7,512 bases of DNA, from assembly GCA_030042795.1 (NCBI GenBank), contig JASHYZ010000379.1, positions 1-7,512 on the forward strand, in the 5' to 3' direction. The translations under genes were made by a program, and so were the position numbers. The DNA is from Terriglobia bacterium (GTDB lineage: Bacteria; Acidobacteriota; Terriglobia; UBA7540). The notes beneath the pieces were generated by a model. It was not told the DNA's origin. It worked only from the letters and a program-made list of their open reading frames with translations, and did not search any database. Position 1 is the stretch's first letter. Each line of letters opens with the position of its first letter. Below are positions 5,022-7,512 of this stretch, in pieces.

Positions 5022-6251
5022 CTAACTCACTTCAACGGGCAGCCTGCCGTGCCCGGGCCTAAAGAGCATCAATGCGCAACCCGCCAGCGAGGTTCCTACC
5101 AGCGTTGCCATGATGTAACTCGACGAGAGGTGGGCAAGCGCGCCCGCCACCGATCCTCCGGCAAAACTGCCTAGAAACTGAAACGTTTGGAAGCCCCCGA
5201 GCGCCGTGCCGTACGAACTCGAAGGCGCTGCGTGGCTGACGAGGCTGGGCAGAATCGGTTCCAGAGCTGTGAAGCCCACCAGAAAGAGGGTGCCGGGTAC
5301 GAACAGGGCGACTAGCTTCTGCGGATCGAGGCCTAAGGCATCCGGTGCAAATAGAAGAATAGCGCTCACAACCAGGATTAGAAAGGCCAAAGAACCGAGC
5401 CCTCTCCCCCAACCGTGATCGGCGCCGCGCGAAAAGCCAAACATGGTGACGCCGCTGATCAAGAGCATCGGCACCAAAACCTCATTGTATTGCACCATCT
5501 TCAGATGATGCCGTCCGGTCGCGATAAGAGGGAAATTGAACCAGAAGGCGGTCATAAAAATGTTCATGAACAAGCCGCTGAGATCGAGCGCCAGCACCGA
5601 CGGCATCCGGATGATCTCTCGGAGGCGCACCGGTGCTGCGGCGCGCGGCGCGGCATCGTGTAGGAAGAGCGCCAGAAGAACTACGGAGCCCAGTCCCAGC
5701 ACGCCGGTCAGAACAAAAAGAAATCGGGTACCAAAGTGATCAGCAAAAAAGGGCCCGCCGATGACACCCAGCATGAAAGAGGCGCCTATGGGGATGCCGA
5801 TAACGGCCATCGCGGTTGAGCGCCGCTCCGCCGGGATGTTGTCGGCCACGGTTGCGAAGGCGGTGGACGTGATGGTTCCCACGCCCTGGATAAACCGTGC
5901 CAGAATGAGTTCGCCGATACGCATCGACGGAGGAAACCAGGCCGGAGCCGCGCAGAGAAACGATCCCACGCTGAAGACCGCCATGCCGATCAGCAGTACT
6001 TTGCGGCGGCCGATACGGTCGGAAAGGCGACCCAGCGGGATCTCAAGACAAGCCATCGCCAGGCCGTAGCACCCAAAGGCGAAGCCCACCAGAAAGCGTG
6101 AGTGCGTGAACTGAAGTCCGTAAAGCGTAAAAACCGGCAGAACCAGAAACAGGCCGAGCATTCGCAGGCCCACAGCGCTGGCGAGCGCCAGCAGGAGTTT
6201 TTTCTGCGCCGTGGAAAAACGTGCGGGCGTGATGACTGTGGCGGTTGCCAT
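5022..6251 (-). CDS. Major facilitator superfamily transporter, YajR-like
   Basis: The 409-residue inner-membrane protein has about 12 hydrophobic segments. The opening SAVGLRMLGLFLVLPVFTLYG (26-45) resembles the RMLGMFMVLPV start of E. coli YajR and related drug/proton antiporter-type carriers. MFS motif A is clear as GRLSDRIGRRK (74-84) after TM2. A motif-B-like ARFIQGVG (118-125) follows in TM4, and a GIPIGASFMLGVIGGP segment in TM5 matches motif C. YajR carries an extra C-terminal cytoplasmic YAM domain; this protein ends just after TM12 and lacks it. The substrate cannot be predicted. Start ATG 6251 has no strong Shine-Dalgarno, but the N-terminal length is right and a promoter-like sequence lies 50-80 bases upstream. 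The CAP gene follows 185 bases downstream on the same strand, too far to assume cotranscription. Confidence 0.92.
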   Translation of the reverse strand: MATATVITPARFSTAQKKLLLALASAVGLRMLGLFLVLPVFTLYGLQFTHSRFLVGFAFGCYGLAMACLEIPLGRLSDRIGRRKVLLIGMAVFSVGSFLCAAPAWFPPSMRIGELILARFIQGVGTITSTAFATVADNIPAERRSTAMAVIGIPIGASFMLGVIGGPFFADHFGTRFLFVLTGVLGLGSVVLLALFLHDAAPRAAAPVRLREIIRMPSVLALDLSGLFMNIFMTAFWFNFPLIATGRHHLKMVQYNEVLVPMLLISGVTMFGFSRGADHGWGRGLGSLAFLILVVSAILLFAPDALGLDPQKLVALFVPGTLFLVGFTALEPILPSLVSHAAPSSSYGTALGGFQTFQFLGSFAGGSVAGALAHLSSSYIMATLVGTSLAGCALMLFRPGHGRLPVEVS

Positions 6252-6304
6252 CTTAAGACATTACAGAATTGTTTTCCCGGAGGGCGGCTCGGCTTCCATC
6301 CATT

Positions 6305-6333
6305 AGAATAGAATGTCTCGGAACGGATGTCAG
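6305..6333 (-). promoter_or_regulatory. Candidate sigma-70-type promoter for the MFS transporter gene
   Basis: Read on the minus strand, CTGACA (6333-6328, five of six to the -35 consensus) is followed by a 17-base spacer and TATTCT (6310-6305, four of six to the -10). Transcription would begin near 6298 and leave a leader of about 47 bases. The spacing is ideal but the match is modest, and no -10 extension is seen. Confidence 0.4.
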
Positions 6334-6380
6334 CAGAAAATGGGACGGAGCGTAACTGCCAACTCATTTATTGGGATAAT

Positions 6381-6472
6381 TGGGGATTACGAAATATAGT
6401 GACGGCGATTCTGTAGCGGCGCTCTACGAGCGCCGCTACAGAAGCTATTGTCACTATATTTTGCAACCCTCA
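6381..6472. mobile_element. 92-bp palindromic MITE/REPIN-like element
   Basis: A perfect inner hairpin pairs 6409-6424 (ttctgtagcggcgctc) with 6428-6443 around the 3-base loop tac. An outer perfect repeat pairs aaatatagtgac (6392-6403) with 6450-6461. The outer repeat continues imperfectly to 6381 and 6472, giving 19 of 23 matched; all four mismatches are transitions, as expected of an old repeat pair decaying by point mutation. Between inner and outer arms are unmatched ggcga and gctatt. It has no coding capacity and no target duplication that I can see. The design (AT-rich outer ends, GC-rich core) parallels the element at 75-222 without sequence identity. It lies between the divergent transporter and peptidase genes. 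Confidence 0.6.
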
Positions 6473-6500
6473 TCAGGGGTCCTATTCCGACGGAGTCATT

Positions 6501-6531
6501 CCCGCGAAGCTTGTCCCCGCGAAAGCGGGGA
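6501..6531. repeat. Repeat-type hairpin with GAAA tetraloop
   Basis: Bases 6514-6520 (tccccgc) pair exactly with 6525-6531 around gaaa. Just before it, cccgcgaa-gc (6501-6510) nearly repeats the cccgcgaaagc of the stem. This resembles the dispersed 'gtcattcccgcgaaagcgggaa' intergenic repeats common in bacteria. No T-run follows, so it is not a typical intrinsic terminator, and no gene ends here. Confidence 0.45.
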
Positions 6532-6636
6532 GCGGAAGCCGCGAGTTCTCACACAGACTCTTTGAGCCCTCCGCTTCCGAGGCCCGATATGACTTTTCCC
6601 TCAGCTTGCTGGCGCAACTCTGTCACTGGAGATCGA

Positions 6637-7512
6637 ATGGAAAACCGTTCGCTCGAGTTTGATCCGCGTGGCCTGCTCAACTGGTGTGTTTCCGAAACTG
6701 ACAATCTGCTCGATTGCCTTCGCCGGGCGGTCGAGATCGAGTCGCCGAGCGGCGCGAAGGCGGCGATCGGCGAGATGGCGCGCTTTTTTGCGGCGGAGCT
6801 CGAAGCTGCTGGCGCGCAGGTCAAGCTGCTTCATCATGCCACCGCCGGAGCCGCAGTGCTCGCGGAATTCCAGGCTGCGTCGCGTCACCCGGATGGGAGG
6901 AGAAAAACAACAGCTAAACCGATTCTGCTGCTCGGCCATCACGACACCGTCTGGAAGCTGGGTACTCTAGCTTCGATGCCCTTTCGCGTACGCGCCGGAC
7001 GAGCTTCCGGTCCCGGGATTCTCGATATGAAATCCGGCATCGTCGGCGCAATCTGGGCGCTGCGAGCTCTTCGGGCGCTCGAGATCCCGCACAGATTGCC
7101 GGTGCGGGTATTTCTGAATCCAGATGAAGAGGTTGCCAGCTTGTCCTTCCGCCGCCAAATCCTCGCCGAGGCCCGGCGCGCGCGGGCGGTCCTGGTGCTT
7201 GAACCCGCTGCAGGTGCAGGCGCGCTCAAAACCTCGCGGAAGGGCGTGGGAGAGTTTCGCCTCACCGTGCAGGGCCGCTCAGCGCACGCCGGAGTTAACC
7301 CTGAAGGCGGCGTCAACGCCATCACCGAATTGGCGCGCCAGATCCTTCGCATCGAGCAAATGGCTGACGCGAAGCCCGGCGTGACCCTCACCACGGGCGT
7401 CATTGAGGGCGGAACGCGTTCCAATGTGGTTCCCGAAATCGCGCGCGCGCGCATCGACGTACGCGTGCCCCGCCTCGCGGATGGACGCCGCATCGAACGG
7501 CAGGTGTTCGCA
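6637..7512 (+). CDS. M20 family metallopeptidase, carboxypeptidase G2-like (3' end outside window)
   Basis: The frame is open from ATG 6637 to the last base: 292 codons, lacking the C-terminal part. GGAG five bases before supports this start. An in-frame ATG at 6589 with GAGG six bases before is a possible alternative and adds 16 residues. M20 landmarks are IESPSG near the N-terminus, LLLGHHDTVW with H101 and D103, GPGILDMKSG with the bridging D130, NPDEEVAS with general base E164 and metal ligand E165, GRSAHAGVNPEGG with H217 of the dimerisation domain, and GGTRSNVVPE. The family uses two zinc ions to remove C-terminal glutamate or similar residues from peptides or folate-like compounds. The exact substrate is not predictable. 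No signal peptide is evident, so it is probably cytoplasmic. The last metal-binding histidine would lie beyond the window. Confidence 0.9.
   Translation, partial: MENRSLEFDPRGLLNWCVSETDNLLDCLRRAVEIESPSGAKAAIGEMARFFAAELEAAGAQVKLLHHATAGAAVLAEFQAASRHPDGRRKTTAKPILLLGHHDTVWKLGTLASMPFRVRAGRASGPGILDMKSGIVGAIWALRALRALEIPHRLPVRVFLNPDEEVASLSFRRQILAEARRARAVLVLEPAAGAGALKTSRKGVGEFRLTVQGRSAHAGVNPEGGVNAITELARQILRIEQMADAKPGVTLTTGVIEGGTRSNVVPEIARARIDVRVPRLADGRRIERQVFA

Noticed and set aside
6533..6579. 7-base inverted repeat cggaagc / gcttccg before the M20 gene
   Set aside because: A loop of more than 30 bases and no support from flanking sequence; likely chance.
6939..7493. Minus-strand open frame of 184 codons at the right end
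   Set aside because: It is opposite the M20 frame, which carries all catalytic motifs. The minus frame is Arg/Ala/Ser-rich without motifs.

Overview
The window looks like chromosomal DNA from a GC-rich (about 60% by eye) bacterium, most likely an uncultivated member of the Acidobacteriota. That assignment is an inference. It rests on an exported DUF2961/GH172-type protein and on intergenic palindromes of the 'cattccgag...gaggaatc', 'gtagcggcgctc' and 'caggccttcagcctg' kinds, which I associate with that phylum. No ribosomal or marker gene is present to prove it. I see no tRNA, rRNA, CRISPR array, riboswitch or intact transposase.

Layout, left to right. Bases 1-24 hold the end of one palindromic repeat. 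Bases 75-222 are a complete 148-bp MITE-like element with perfect 20-bp terminal inverted repeats and a second palindrome nested inside. Two plus-strand genes follow: a secreted DUF2961/GH172-like protein (248-1396) and a small exported Gly/Lys-repeat protein (1626-2045). A minus-strand block then runs from right to left: a YajR-like MFS transporter (6251-5022), an exported CAP/SCP-domain protein (4836-4147), a GT-B family 4-type glycosyltransferase (about 4131-3025) and a prepilin peptidase (2939-2097). The last three are close enough to form one transcription unit. The 385-bp gap at 6252-6636 holds a plausible promoter for the transporter, a second palindromic MITE-like element (6381-6472) and a tight repeat-type hairpin. 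An M20 family (carboxypeptidase G2-like) metallopeptidase starts at 6637 on the plus strand and runs off the window end.

The genes do not make one obvious pathway. Common themes are the cell envelope and secretion (signal peptides on three proteins, a prepilin peptidase, a glycosyltransferase for surface glycans) and use of sugars or peptides (GH172-like, M20). I did not find a convincing new defence or mobile system. The points most worth a second look are the two nested palindromic elements, the glycosyltransferase whose only sensible start codon is CTG and whose EX7E motif lacks its second acidic residue, the Gly/Lys-repeat protein, and the twin W-x-HFG motif in the CAP protein.
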